DNA from: Pseudomonadota bacterium
GTDB lineage: Bacteria > Pseudomonadota > Gammaproteobacteria > Burkholderiales > REEB80
Reading direction: 5' to 3'
Length of the DNA stretch: 64,000 nucleotides
Assembly: GCA_018971485.1 (NCBI GenBank)
Contig: JAGXAQ010000004.1
Coordinates: forward strand, 62,001 to 126,000
The notes under the pieces were generated by a model that worked only from the letters and a program-made list of their open reading frames with translations, did not search any database and was not told the origin of the DNA. Of the stretch, positions 54,139-64,000 are shown piece after piece. The position numbers and the translations under genes are program-made. How positions within the stretch are numbered: position 1 is the stretch's first letter; each line of letters starts with the position of its first letter.

Positions 54139-54473
54139 CTACATTTTTGTAGTGGGTATCTTGAACAAAAAATATGAATCCTTTTATGTTTTTTAGCCGG
54201 TGTTTTAATATGAAAATCTTAGTATGATTTTTTATCACTGTTGGCTTTTTTCTTTATGATTGGCTAACCACGACAAATTGTAAAATCTGTTAGAATATTG
54301 TGACCAGAATTAATGAAAATGGAGAGAGGTAGATTGTTTGGTCTGAATTAAAGGGGGCAGGCGCTCAAATAGTGATGATTAAAGCCGGTATGGCTAGTCT
54401 GAAATTTATCTGAAGTCAAAATATATTATTGTTATAATTGATAATAACAGTTACAAGAATAACAGGAGTTGTT

Positions 54474-54710
54474 ATGAGCGCAAAAGGACAGTTGCTGCAG
54501 GATCCCTTCCTTAATACCTTACGTAAGGAGCACGTTCCTGTATCTATTTATTTGGTTAATGGGATTAAGTTGCAGGGCCATATTGATGCTTTTGATCAGT
54601 ATGTTGTAATGCTTAAGAATTCAGTTACGCAAATGGTATATAAACACGCGATATCAACAATAGTACCTACGCGTTCGGTTAATTATAATGTAACCGAACA
54701 TGGAGATTAA
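54474..54710 (+). CDS. hfq: RNA chaperone Hfq
   Basis: [63 protein letters not shown]. Confidence 0.99.
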   Translation: MSAKGQLLQDPFLNTLRKEHVPVSIYLVNGIKLQGHIDAFDQYVVMLKNSVTQMVYKHAISTIVPTRSVNYNVTEHGD

Positions 54711-54761
54711 GTTCCATTTACATTTATTAGATGCTGTGGTTATTAAGATTGTGGAGTTTGG

Positions 54762-55886
54762 ATGATTGAACGGCCCACGGCCGGTGGTGAGCGAGCAATT
54801 TTGGCAAGTTTCGATACTGGAGAACCCGATTGGTTTGAAAGTAATGAAGAGTTTAATTTGTTGGCCAAAAGTGCTGGTGTAACATTGTTACAGTCGTTTA
54901 ACGGTTCTTTGCGACGACTTTATCCTGCCACTTTTATAGGTGCTGGCAAGGTAGTTGAGATAGCAGAAGCCTGTACATATCATAAAGCTAGTGTTGTTAT
55001 ATTTAACCATTCTTTAACTCCTGCACAAGAACGTAATCTTGAACAGCTTATCCATTGTCGTGTTATTGATCGCGTAAGCTTGATATTGGATATCTTTGCC
55101 CATCGCGCGAAATCTCATGAAGGTAAATTACAGGTTGAATTGGCTCAGCTTCAGTATTTGAGCACGCGCCTAGTGAGAGGGTGGACCCATCTTGAGCGGC
55201 AAAAGGGTGGTATTGGTTTGCGTGGGCCTGGTGAAACCCAACTGGAAACTGATCGTAGATTATTAGGATTAAGGGTTAAGTCGCTAAAGGTTCAGATTGA
55301 GCGGGTCAAACGTCAGCGCCATACACAAAGGCTTGGGAGAAGGCGAAGTGGTGCGTTTGTTGTATCGCTTGTTGGTTACACAAATGCTGGAAAATCAACC
55401 CTGTTTAACGCGCTTACAAAGGAAAGCAGCTATACTGCTGACCAACTGTTTGCCACATTGGATACCACTTCCCGGCGTCTTTACTTACCTCAGGGGGGAT
55501 ATTCAATCCTGTCAGATACTGTTGGATTTATCCGCTCTTTACCTCACAGTTTGATTGCTGCATTTCGTGCGACTTTGGAAGAGTCAGTTGAAGCGGATCT
55601 ACTTTTACATGTAATAGATGTATCTCATCCTAATTGGCAAGAGCAGGCTAAGGCTGTGGATGAGGTTTTGGAAGAGATTGGCGCACATCATGCAGATAGA
55701 ATCCTTGTTATGAACAAGATAGATGAGACCGGGGTGGTGCCTCATCTGCTCAGAGATGAATATGGTAAGATAAACCGTATTTTTGTTAGCGCAAGAAAAC
55801 GGGATGGATTGCATCTGGTGCGGCAAGCCTTGAGTGAAAGATGTCCGGCCTTTAATGAGAATAATACATCCGGCTTTTCCTGTTGA
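54762..55886 (+). CDS. hflX: GTPase HflX
   Basis: GGIGLRGPGETQLETDRR, VSLVGYTNAGKSTLFNALT. Confidence 0.97.
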   Translation: MIERPTAGGERAILASFDTGEPDWFESNEEFNLLAKSAGVTLLQSFNGSLRRLYPATFIGAGKVVEIAEACTYHKASVVIFNHSLTPAQERNLEQLIHCRVIDRVSLILDIFAHRAKSHEGKLQVELAQLQYLSTRLVRGWTHLERQKGGIGLRGPGETQLETDRRLLGLRVKSLKVQIERVKRQRHTQRLGRRRSGAFVVSLVGYTNAGKSTLFNALTKESSYTADQLFATLDTTSRRLYLPQGGYSILSDTVGFIRSLPHSLIAAFRATLEESVEADLLLHVIDVSHPNWQEQAKAVDEVLEEIGAHHADRILVMNKIDETGVVPHLLRDEYGKINRIFVSARKRDGLHLVRQALSERCPAFNENNTSGFSC

Positions 55887-55932
55887 ACCAGATGGGCCGG
55901 AGAAAATTTTGAATGAAGAATATGGATGGATA

Positions 55933-57072
55933 ATGGCAAGGAATAAACCTGATTGGAATAAAAAACCTATCAAGACCCGATTTGATTTACGGAAGATTCT
56001 GCGGGGTTTCTATCAACGTTTTTCCGGGTTATTTCATCAATTGCCTGAATATCAGGCAAAACCTTATGTAGGTGTAATCTTGTTTTTGTGCGGGGTATTG
56101 TTGGTTTGGTTAGTGAGTGGTTTTTATTTTGTTGCTGGTTCAGATCATGGTGTAGTTATGAAGATGGGCCGTTTTGTTGGGATAACACAACCGGGCCCTC
56201 ACTGGAATTATCCCCGACCGTTTGGATTGGTGTATAAAGTCAATATCAGGAAAAAGCATACTGTTGATATTGGTGGTAGTCATTTGATGCCTACAGCAGA
56301 TGGCCAATTGATTGATGCAGATTTTTTGGTCAATTATGTCGTTAAGAATCCCGTCTCATGGATTTTTAATATTCATGATCCGCAAGTTGTAATTCATCAG
56401 ATTTCTGAGGAGAAAATTAGACAAAGCATTGCGAAAATGACGGTAAGCAGTCTTTCTAATGGTCACGCTCAAGTCTTATCTACTATAAAATCTTCCTTGC
56501 AGTTGGCTGTCGATGCAGATCATACAGGGATTGAAATAACCCGGGTTACTGAGAATCGGGTTGCTCCTCCAGCTAAGATTGCTTCGGCTTATGCTGATAT
56601 AAATCAGGCCACTCGGGATTCGGCATCCGAAATTAGCAAATCGCAGAAAAAGATTAGTTCTGAGCTTGCCAAGGTTAAACTTGAGGCATTACAAGTAGTT
56701 TCAAAAGCCAGATTAAACCAGGATCAGACAATAAACGATGCTAAATCTCAAGCGGATCAGTTTAATCAAATGCTGGGTATATATGAAAAACATCCAGCAT
56801 TAACGAGGGAAAAATTGTATCTGGATGCTATGAAAACCATTATTGGCAGTGCAGACAAGGTCATTATCCGAACCGGGCACCACCATGAGAATTTTTGTTT
56901 TATTCGCCACGACGGCCCTATAGCAGGTCGAGCCAAGAAAAATCTTTCCATCTTGGGCAAATCTGGCCCTTCAGATGAACTACATAAGGCTAAAAATTCA
57001 GGCTTGATAGAAGACCATGTTACTGTCTTGCAGAATGAACTTCGAAGCCGAAATCGTCCGGAGCGGCCATGA
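55933..57072 (+). CDS. hflK: FtsH protease activity modulator HflK
   Basis: MARNKPDWNKKP start analogous to HflK; SPFH domain; ORF track start 55834. Confidence 0.95.
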   Translation: MARNKPDWNKKPIKTRFDLRKILRGFYQRFSGLFHQLPEYQAKPYVGVILFLCGVLLVWLVSGFYFVAGSDHGVVMKMGRFVGITQPGPHWNYPRPFGLVYKVNIRKKHTVDIGGSHLMPTADGQLIDADFLVNYVVKNPVSWIFNIHDPQVVIHQISEEKIRQSIAKMTVSSLSNGHAQVLSTIKSSLQLAVDADHTGIEITRVTENRVAPPAKIASAYADINQATRDSASEISKSQKKISSELAKVKLEALQVVSKARLNQDQTINDAKSQADQFNQMLGIYEKHPALTREKLYLDAMKTIIGSADKVIIRTGHHHENFCFIRHDGPIAGRAKKNLSILGKSGPSDELHKAKNSGLIEDHVTVLQNELRSRNRPERP

Positions 57073-57938
57073 AACAGGTATATTTTTGGATTTCAGGCGT
57101 AGTTTTGGTGATTCTGATTTCTTCATTTTCTATATTTGGTGTTGATTCGAAACAGGCCGCAGAGGTTTTAAGATCAGGAAAAACTATAGCAATGGTCACC
57201 CTTCCTGGTATTTATTTTCATATTCCTTTTTTAGAAAATGTAAAAAAAATTGATCTTCGTGAGCAAATCACCAATGTTTCTCGTTCGCAAAAATTTATAG
57301 CTATGAATCATCAGATTTTAATGGCCCGACCCTGGGTTAGATGGGAAGTGAGTGATATTTCAAAATTTGAATTGGCTGCCCGTGGAGATAAATCCCAGGT
57401 TGATTCACAGTTGATTCCGATTTTAATTGCAAATGCAGGTGAAGTAATTAAGCAGCATGATCCTAAACCAATTCTGGATGGTTCTTTCGACAGTGGGAAA
57501 GTTATTGCACAGATGCTAGCCCAGCAAAGTGGACAACTAGGAATTAAAATTATTCAGGCAGGTTTAGGGATAATTTCCTTTTCACAACAAGATGTGCATG
57601 ATGTACTAACTAAAATGGATGCTGCCGCAAAGAAAAAAGCAGAACAGGTGCGTGAACAGGGTAAGATTAAAGCGGCAGAGATTTTGGATCAGGGTAAATT
57701 AGAGGCGAAAAAGTTACTTGATGCTGCTCAACAACAAGCCATGTTACTTACTGCTATAAGTAAGGCAAAGGCCGCTGTGATTACCGAACAGGCATATCAG
57801 AAAAACCCGGAGTTTTATAAATTCTGGGGTAGTCTTGAGGCCTATAAGGCAGGCTTTAAAGGGCGAAATGTTATTGTGTTGCCTAAAGACTCACCTTTTC
57901 TAAAATATTTCAACCCGCCCAAGGCGGCTGTAAAATAA
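57069..57938 (+). CDS. hflC: protease modulator HflC
   Basis: SPFH domain, GIYFHIPFLENVKKIDLRE, follows hflK with ATGA overlap. Confidence 0.96.
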   Translation: MKQVYFWISGVVLVILISSFSIFGVDSKQAAEVLRSGKTIAMVTLPGIYFHIPFLENVKKIDLREQITNVSRSQKFIAMNHQILMARPWVRWEVSDISKFELAARGDKSQVDSQLIPILIANAGEVIKQHDPKPILDGSFDSGKVIAQMLAQQSGQLGIKIIQAGLGIISFSQQDVHDVLTKMDAAAKKKAEQVREQGKIKAAEILDQGKLEAKKLLDAAQQQAMLLTAISKAKAAVITEQAYQKNPEFYKFWGSLEAYKAGFKGRNVIVLPKDSPFLKYFNPPKAAVK

Positions 57939-57948
57939 GGATGACAAG

Positions 57949-58131
57949 TTGAATATATTTGTTTTAGGTCTTGCGTTGATGTTGGTGTATGAAGGCATGC
58001 TTCCTTTCATTTCTCCAAGATTATGGCGGCAGGCTTGTTTATATGCGGCTAATCGGCCAGAACGTATGATACGAATCAGTGGCTTGGTTCTAATGTTGGC
58101 GGGAATCGTGCTGCTAAAAATTATAAATTGA
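57949..58131 (+). CDS. DUF2065 (YjeT-like) small membrane protein
   Basis: 60 aa, LALMLVYEGMLPFISPRLWRQ, two TM segments, classic position after hflC. Confidence 0.9.
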   Translation: MNIFVLGLALMLVYEGMLPFISPRLWRQACLYAANRPERMIRISGLVLMLAGIVLLKIIN

Positions 58132-58163
58132 TAAACTTTGATTAGCCTTAGCCGAGAATTTTT

Positions 58164-59312
58164 ATGCAAAATTGGCTCCTTCCTGAATTTATAGAAGATA
58201 TCCTGCCTCCTGATGCTCAAAAAATTGAGCAGCTCCGCCGCCAAGTTCTGGATTTATTTGCTTGTTGGGGGTACAAGCAGGTGACTCCGCCTATGGTTGA
58301 GTATCTGCATTCTTTATTAACAGGTGCTGGCCATGATTTAGATCTGAAAACGTTTAAGGTTGTTGATCAATTAACGGGCCAATTAATGGGCTTACGTGCC
58401 GACTTGTCGCCACAAGTGGCCAGAATTGATGCCCACCAGCTTAATTTTAATGGGGTTAATCGCCTGTGTTATGCGGGGGTTGTGCTCCATACCTTGCCTG
58501 ATGGATTGCTACAGTCTAGAGAGTTTTTGCAGGTTGGGGCAGAATTGTATGGACATTCGGGTATCGAGGCAGATTGCGAGATTCAGAACTTAATGTTAGA
58601 GGCTTTGTATGTAATAGGCTTGTCAAAACCTCATTTGGATTTGGGTCATGTAGGTATTTTTCACGCGCTGATGCGTGAAACCCATTTGGATGCAGATATT
58701 CAATCAGCCTTGTTTGATGCAATGCGGACAAAAGATCCAGATGCATTAAAGACACAAGGAAAGATGTTGTCCTCAAAGGTTCTTGATAGCTTGATTTTTC
58801 TGCAGAATTTGTCTGGTGGCCCTGAAATTCTGGATGAAGCCAGGCGTCTTTTACCAAAAGAAGCTGCTATTGGTCGAGCATTAGCTGATCTTGTTCTTCT
58901 TATCGAAAATACCAAGAATGTTTCTATAGGAATAGATTTAGCTGATTTGCATGGCTATCACTATCATAGTGGTGTAGTGTTTGCAGCATACTGCTCGGGG
59001 TTTTCGCAACCGGTAGCCCGTGGAGGGCGCTATGATAGGGTTGGTGAAGTATTTGGCCGGGCACGCCCAGCTACTGGATTTTCGATGAATTTACGTGCAA
59101 TTGGTCGTGGCCTTTCAACTAGTAATCCCTCTTCTGGGATTCTTGCTCCGATTGGTTCTGATCCGCTTTTGAGTGAGCTGGTTAAGTCATTAAGGGCTCA
59201 GGGTGAAGTTGTAGTTTCTGATTTACCAGGGCACCAAACAACAGCAGTAGAACTAGGTTGTGATCGTGTCATTCGGTATAACGGGACGGATTATGTGGTC
59301 GTGCCGATTTGA
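58164..59312 (+). CDS. hisZ: ATP phosphoribosyltransferase regulatory subunit
   Basis: HisRS-like paralog: LLPEFIEDILPPDAQKIEQLRRQVLDLFACWGY, LRADLSPQVARIDAH, ARGGRYDRVGEVFGRARPATGFS. Confidence 0.95.
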   Translation: MQNWLLPEFIEDILPPDAQKIEQLRRQVLDLFACWGYKQVTPPMVEYLHSLLTGAGHDLDLKTFKVVDQLTGQLMGLRADLSPQVARIDAHQLNFNGVNRLCYAGVVLHTLPDGLLQSREFLQVGAELYGHSGIEADCEIQNLMLEALYVIGLSKPHLDLGHVGIFHALMRETHLDADIQSALFDAMRTKDPDALKTQGKMLSSKVLDSLIFLQNLSGGPEILDEARRLLPKEAAIGRALADLVLLIENTKNVSIGIDLADLHGYHYHSGVVFAAYCSGFSQPVARGGRYDRVGEVFGRARPATGFSMNLRAIGRGLSTSNPSSGILAPIGSDPLLSELVKSLRAQGEVVVSDLPGHQTTAVELGCDRVIRYNGTDYVVVPI

Positions 59313-59315
59313 TAG

Positions 59316-60653
<1,338 letters not shown>

Positions 60654-60677
60654 TACGATAATGTCCGTGTTATCAAG

Positions 60678-60710
60678 AAGGCTAGGGATTGAATCAGGAG
60701 CCTTTTTATT
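60678..60710 (+). terminator. rho-independent terminator after purA
   Basis: AAGGCT...AGCCTT stem followed by a TTTTTATTTT-like tract. Confidence 0.6.
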
Positions 60711-60711
60711 T

Positions 60712-60798
60712 TGGTGCCGAGAAGAGGACTCGAACCTCCACAGGGTTGCCCCCGCATGGACCTGAACCATGTGCGTCTACCAATTCCGCCATCTCGGC
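60712..60798 (-). tRNA. tRNA-Leu, anticodon CAG, CCA encoded
   Basis: Minus strand GCCGAGATGGCGGAATTGGTAGACGCACATGGTTCAGGTCCATGCGGGGGCAACCCTGTGGAGGTTCGAGTCCTCTTCTCGGCACCA; cloverleaf with variable arm; loop TT-CAG-GT. Confidence 0.97.
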
Positions 60799-60837
60799 TC
60801 GAAGAGGTGAATTTTAAAGATTTTATAAGGTCTGTCA

Positions 60838-63048
60838 ATGCCAAGACGTAAAAAAATAAACACGATACGAAATCAGGATCCCTATATGCAACGGGAAAAG
60901 AGTCATTATGGCAGTCCTTTGCCTAGCCGTGAATTCATACTTTCCTTGCTGCGTGAGCATGATATGCCGATGAGCCCCGCAACGCTCTCAGATCTTTTAG
61001 ATATTACGGAAGCTGAAGAGCCTTTGTTTGCTAAAAGATTGAATGCGATGGCTCGAGATGGGCAAATTGTTCAAAATTCCCGAGGCGCTTGGCTACCTTC
61101 TCCAGAATCATATGTTGAAGGTCGAGTAGAGGGCCATCCAGATGGTTATGGTTTTGTTATTAACGAAGCCAGCCAAGGGCAGGATGTCTTTTTGGACCCT
61201 GAGCAAATGCGTGAAGTTTTACATAATGATAGGGTGCGAGTCAGGATTATTGGTCAAGATTGGAAAGGCAGGCCAGCAGGCAGAATCGTAGAAGTTTTAA
61301 AACATGCCAATCTGACCGTAATCGGACGGATGCATCATCAGGATAAAATGTGTTGGGTCGTGCCGTTGGATTTGCATATCAATCAGGATATTTTTGTACC
61401 TGATGGACAAGATATGGATGCTCCTGAAAATACGGTAGTCACTGTGTCGATACTTCAACAACCTAATCGATCCAGTTCACCCGTGGGGAAAGTTATTGAG
61501 ATTATCGGAAGTTACACCGACCCTGGGATGGAAATAGAGATTGCTCTGCGTACTCATCAATTGCCTTATGTTTTTTCAAGCAAGGCTCAAATAGAGGCGA
61601 GTAAATTTAGCCCGGAATTTTCGGATTCGGATTTGAAAAACAGGGAAGACCTGCGTGCCATTAGGCTGGTTACAATTGATGGTGAGACGGCTCGCGATTT
61701 TGATGATGCTGTTTTTTGTGAAAAGACAAAGGATGGTTTTAAGCTTATTGTTGCTATTGCTGACGTAAGTCAGTATGTTCAAGCTTCTGGCCCACTGGAT
61801 CAAGAAGCCTTTGATCGGGGTAATAGCGTATATTTCCCCCGCCGTGTTATTCCTATGCTTCCTGAGTCCCTCTCAAATGACTTGTGTTCATTGAAACCAA
61901 AAGTAGACAGGCTTTGCCTTGCTTGTGAAATGATGGTGGATGAATCAGGTGAAATTTACCAGTATAGATTTTTCTCCGCTATTATGTGTTCCCACGCGCG
62001 TCTGACTTATAGCCAGGTTGCGAACATTTTGAATGGCAGTATTAATCCCGGTCAAGAAACAGAGGGTGTTCTGGTTGAAGGACTGAATAACTTATATTTG
62101 TTATATCGGGTTTTGTCGGCAGCCCGCGAACGCCGTGGTGCAATTGATTTTGAAACGGTTGAGATCCAGCTCATATTTGATGATCGGGGGAAAATCGCCC
62201 GGATTGAGCCTACAGTAAGAAATGATGCCTATCGCATTATTGAGGAATGCATGCTTGCTGCCAATGTATGTGCCGCATCATTTCTTACTCAGGTAAAACA
62301 ACCGTTTCTCTATCGTATTCATGAGGGGCCAACTTTAGAGAAGCTAGAACGTTTGCGGGATTTTTTACGTGAATTTGGGCTTTCTATTGGCGGCGGAGAC
62401 AATCCAAACGCCAAGGATTACGCGAAATTGCTTGAGAAAATTAGGGATAGGCCCGATTGTCATTTGATACAAACTGTAATGCTGCGCTCTCTTTCACAAG
62501 CTGTATATAGCCCAGAAAATGTCGGGCATTTTGGTTTGGGTTATGAAATGTACACGCATTTTACTTCGCCAATACGCCGCTATCCGGATTTATTGGTACA
62601 TCGTGCAATTAAGGCACAACTAGCTGGGAAGACTTATCGCCCAGGTGATCTGAAAAAGCTTGGCGAACATTGCTCAATGACGGAGAGAAGGGCAGATGAG
62701 GCTACGCGTGACGTAGAGTCCTGGCTGAAATGTTATTTTATGCAAGATAAATTGGGCGAAAATTTTGAGGGAACAATTAGCGGTGTGACCGGGTTTGGGT
62801 TGTTTGTGCAGCTGAATGAGTATTATGTCGATGGATTGGTTCATATTACTGACCTGGGTCAAGATTATTTTCGTTTTGATGCCACTCGTCATGCCTTGGT
62901 TGGTGAGCATACTCGGGTAGAATTCCGTTTGGGTGGGGCAATGTGCGTTAAAGTGGCTCGTGTTGATCTGGAGCGAAGTAAGATTGATTTTGTTCCTGCT
63001 GGAGAAGATGTTCAAAAGTTTTCTCGTAAAAGAAAAAAGAAATCTTAG
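60838..63048 (+). CDS. rnr: ribonuclease R
   Basis: IDGETARDFDDAVFCE, ADVSQYVQASGPLDQEAFDRGNSVYFPRRVIPMLPE, YTHFTSPIRRYPDLLVHR, C-terminal S1 domain. Confidence 0.97.
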   Translation: MPRRKKINTIRNQDPYMQREKSHYGSPLPSREFILSLLREHDMPMSPATLSDLLDITEAEEPLFAKRLNAMARDGQIVQNSRGAWLPSPESYVEGRVEGHPDGYGFVINEASQGQDVFLDPEQMREVLHNDRVRVRIIGQDWKGRPAGRIVEVLKHANLTVIGRMHHQDKMCWVVPLDLHINQDIFVPDGQDMDAPENTVVTVSILQQPNRSSSPVGKVIEIIGSYTDPGMEIEIALRTHQLPYVFSSKAQIEASKFSPEFSDSDLKNREDLRAIRLVTIDGETARDFDDAVFCEKTKDGFKLIVAIADVSQYVQASGPLDQEAFDRGNSVYFPRRVIPMLPESLSNDLCSLKPKVDRLCLACEMMVDESGEIYQYRFFSAIMCSHARLTYSQVANILNGSINPGQETEGVLVEGLNNLYLLYRVLSAARERRGAIDFETVEIQLIFDDRGKIARIEPTVRNDAYRIIEECMLAANVCAASFLTQVKQPFLYRIHEGPTLEKLERLRDFLREFGLSIGGGDNPNAKDYAKLLEKIRDRPDCHLIQTVMLRSLSQAVYSPENVGHFGLGYEMYTHFTSPIRRYPDLLVHRAIKAQLAGKTYRPGDLKKLGEHCSMTERRADEATRDVESWLKCYFMQDKLGENFEGTISGVTGFGLFVQLNEYYVDGLVHITDLGQDYFRFDATRHALVGEHTRVEFRLGGAMCVKVARVDLERSKIDFVPAGEDVQKFSRKRKKKS

Positions 63049-63057
63049 CGTTTTAAT

Positions 63058-63798
63058 ATGTCTTCCTCTTCTTATTATTATGGTTTTCATGCTGTTTTGG
63101 CAGTCCTTGAAAATAGGAATGAGCTTGTCGAGTCAGTATATTTTGCTGAGGATCGCCAGGATCTGAGAATTGATGAGGTATTTGCTCTGGCTCATGCACG
63201 GGGATTACAAGTCATTCCTAAGTCTAGAAGAGAACTTGATGTTTTGGTAGGGGGGGCTTCTCATCAAGGAGTGATTGTTAAAAGTCGACAATTGAATCAG
63301 GTTAATTTTGAACAGGTTTTGGAAAAATTATCTCAAAACTCTCTTTTCTTGATCCTGGACGGTGTAAAAGATCCCCATAATTTGGGGGCCTGTTTAAGAA
63401 CGGCTAATGCTTTTGGAGTGGCCGCGGTCATTATTCCCCAGGATCGGGCTGCTAAGATGAGCCCCGTTGTTCGAAAGGTGGCTTGTGGAGCGGCCGAGAA
63501 AACACCTTTGATTACAGTGACTAATTTATCCAGAACACTTTCAATTTTAAGTGGTGAAGGAGTTTATATCGTAGGAGCTGAGGCCCAAGCGCCCAGAACG
63601 TTACCTGAAACGATATTTCAAGGTCCTTTGGCAGTAGTAATGGGAAGTGAAGAAAGCGGGTTAAGAAGATTAACCAAAGAAAAATGCCATGACTTGGTTT
63701 CAATTCCAATGGTTGGGACTGTGGAAAGCTTCAATGTTTCTGTTGCTACTGCTTTATTTTTGTACGAGTGCGTCAGGCAAAGACGCAATCAAATATAG
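63058..63798 (+). CDS. rlmB: 23S rRNA (guanosine2251-2'-O)-methyltransferase
   Basis: LILDGVKDPHNLGACLRTANAFGV, VVMGSEESGLRRLT, SIPMVGTVESFNVSVATALFLYE. Confidence 0.97.
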   Translation: MSSSSYYYGFHAVLAVLENRNELVESVYFAEDRQDLRIDEVFALAHARGLQVIPKSRRELDVLVGGASHQGVIVKSRQLNQVNFEQVLEKLSQNSLFLILDGVKDPHNLGACLRTANAFGVAAVIIPQDRAAKMSPVVRKVACGAAEKTPLITVTNLSRTLSILSGEGVYIVGAEAQAPRTLPETIFQGPLAVVMGSEESGLRRLTKEKCHDLVSIPMVGTVESFNVSVATALFLYECVRQRRNQI

Positions 63799-63811
63799 TG
63801 TTGTGATTGTG

Positions 63812-64000
<189 letters not shown>

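Noticed and set aside
55834-55932. N-terminal extension of hflK overlapping hflX
   Set aside because: HflK homologs start near MA(R/W)N...; ATG at 55933 fits better than the 55834 start overlapping hflX by 53 bp.
62674-63090. 138-aa minus-strand ORF over rnr
   Set aside because: Antisense shadow of the rnr S1/C-terminal region.

Overview
This 64 kb window looks like an ordinary, gene-dense core segment of a low-to-mid-GC gammaproteobacterial-type chromosome. The taxonomic call is inferred from gene order and protein style, not from a search. From start to end it contains: (i) a central-carbon/glycogen block (zwf 3' part, pgl, pgi, glgB, glgC and two tandem GH57 glucan enzymes); (ii) queG <> tsaE-ami-mutL-miaA; (iii) exbB-exbD-lpxK-Trm112-like-kdsB-adk-acyltransferase-ppa, then an ammonium transporter; (iv) EamA, trhO, dnaE, an RF-like GGQ protein, metG, apbC, NUDIX, dcd, a type III-fold ornithine decarboxylase, folA, aat-bpt and accA-tilS; (v) an unknown gene coupled to prfC; (vi) ndk-rlmN-pilW-rodZ-ispG-hisS-yfgM-bamB-der-nnr-hfq-hflX-hflK-hflC-yjeT-hisZ-purA, tRNA-Leu(CAG), rnr-rlmB and the start of rpsF. 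I saw no mobile elements, CRISPR arrays, phage genes, defence islands or biosynthetic clusters. The most interesting signals are non-coding: (1) a 0.53 kb intergenic region after miaA with three perfect DnaA boxes and a ~93% AT stretch, placed where the usual miaA-hfq order is broken; (2) a ~190-nt leader upstream of the ornithine decarboxylase with a tiny ORF behind a perfect Shine-Dalgarno (MIIPRRLG*, tandem AGG-AGA codons) and a hairpin presenting the decarboxylase SD in its loop; (3) a sigma54 promoter with NtrC-like sites upstream of amt. Some small protein genes of unclear function are also flagged. All identifications come from reading the sequence; no database search was run.
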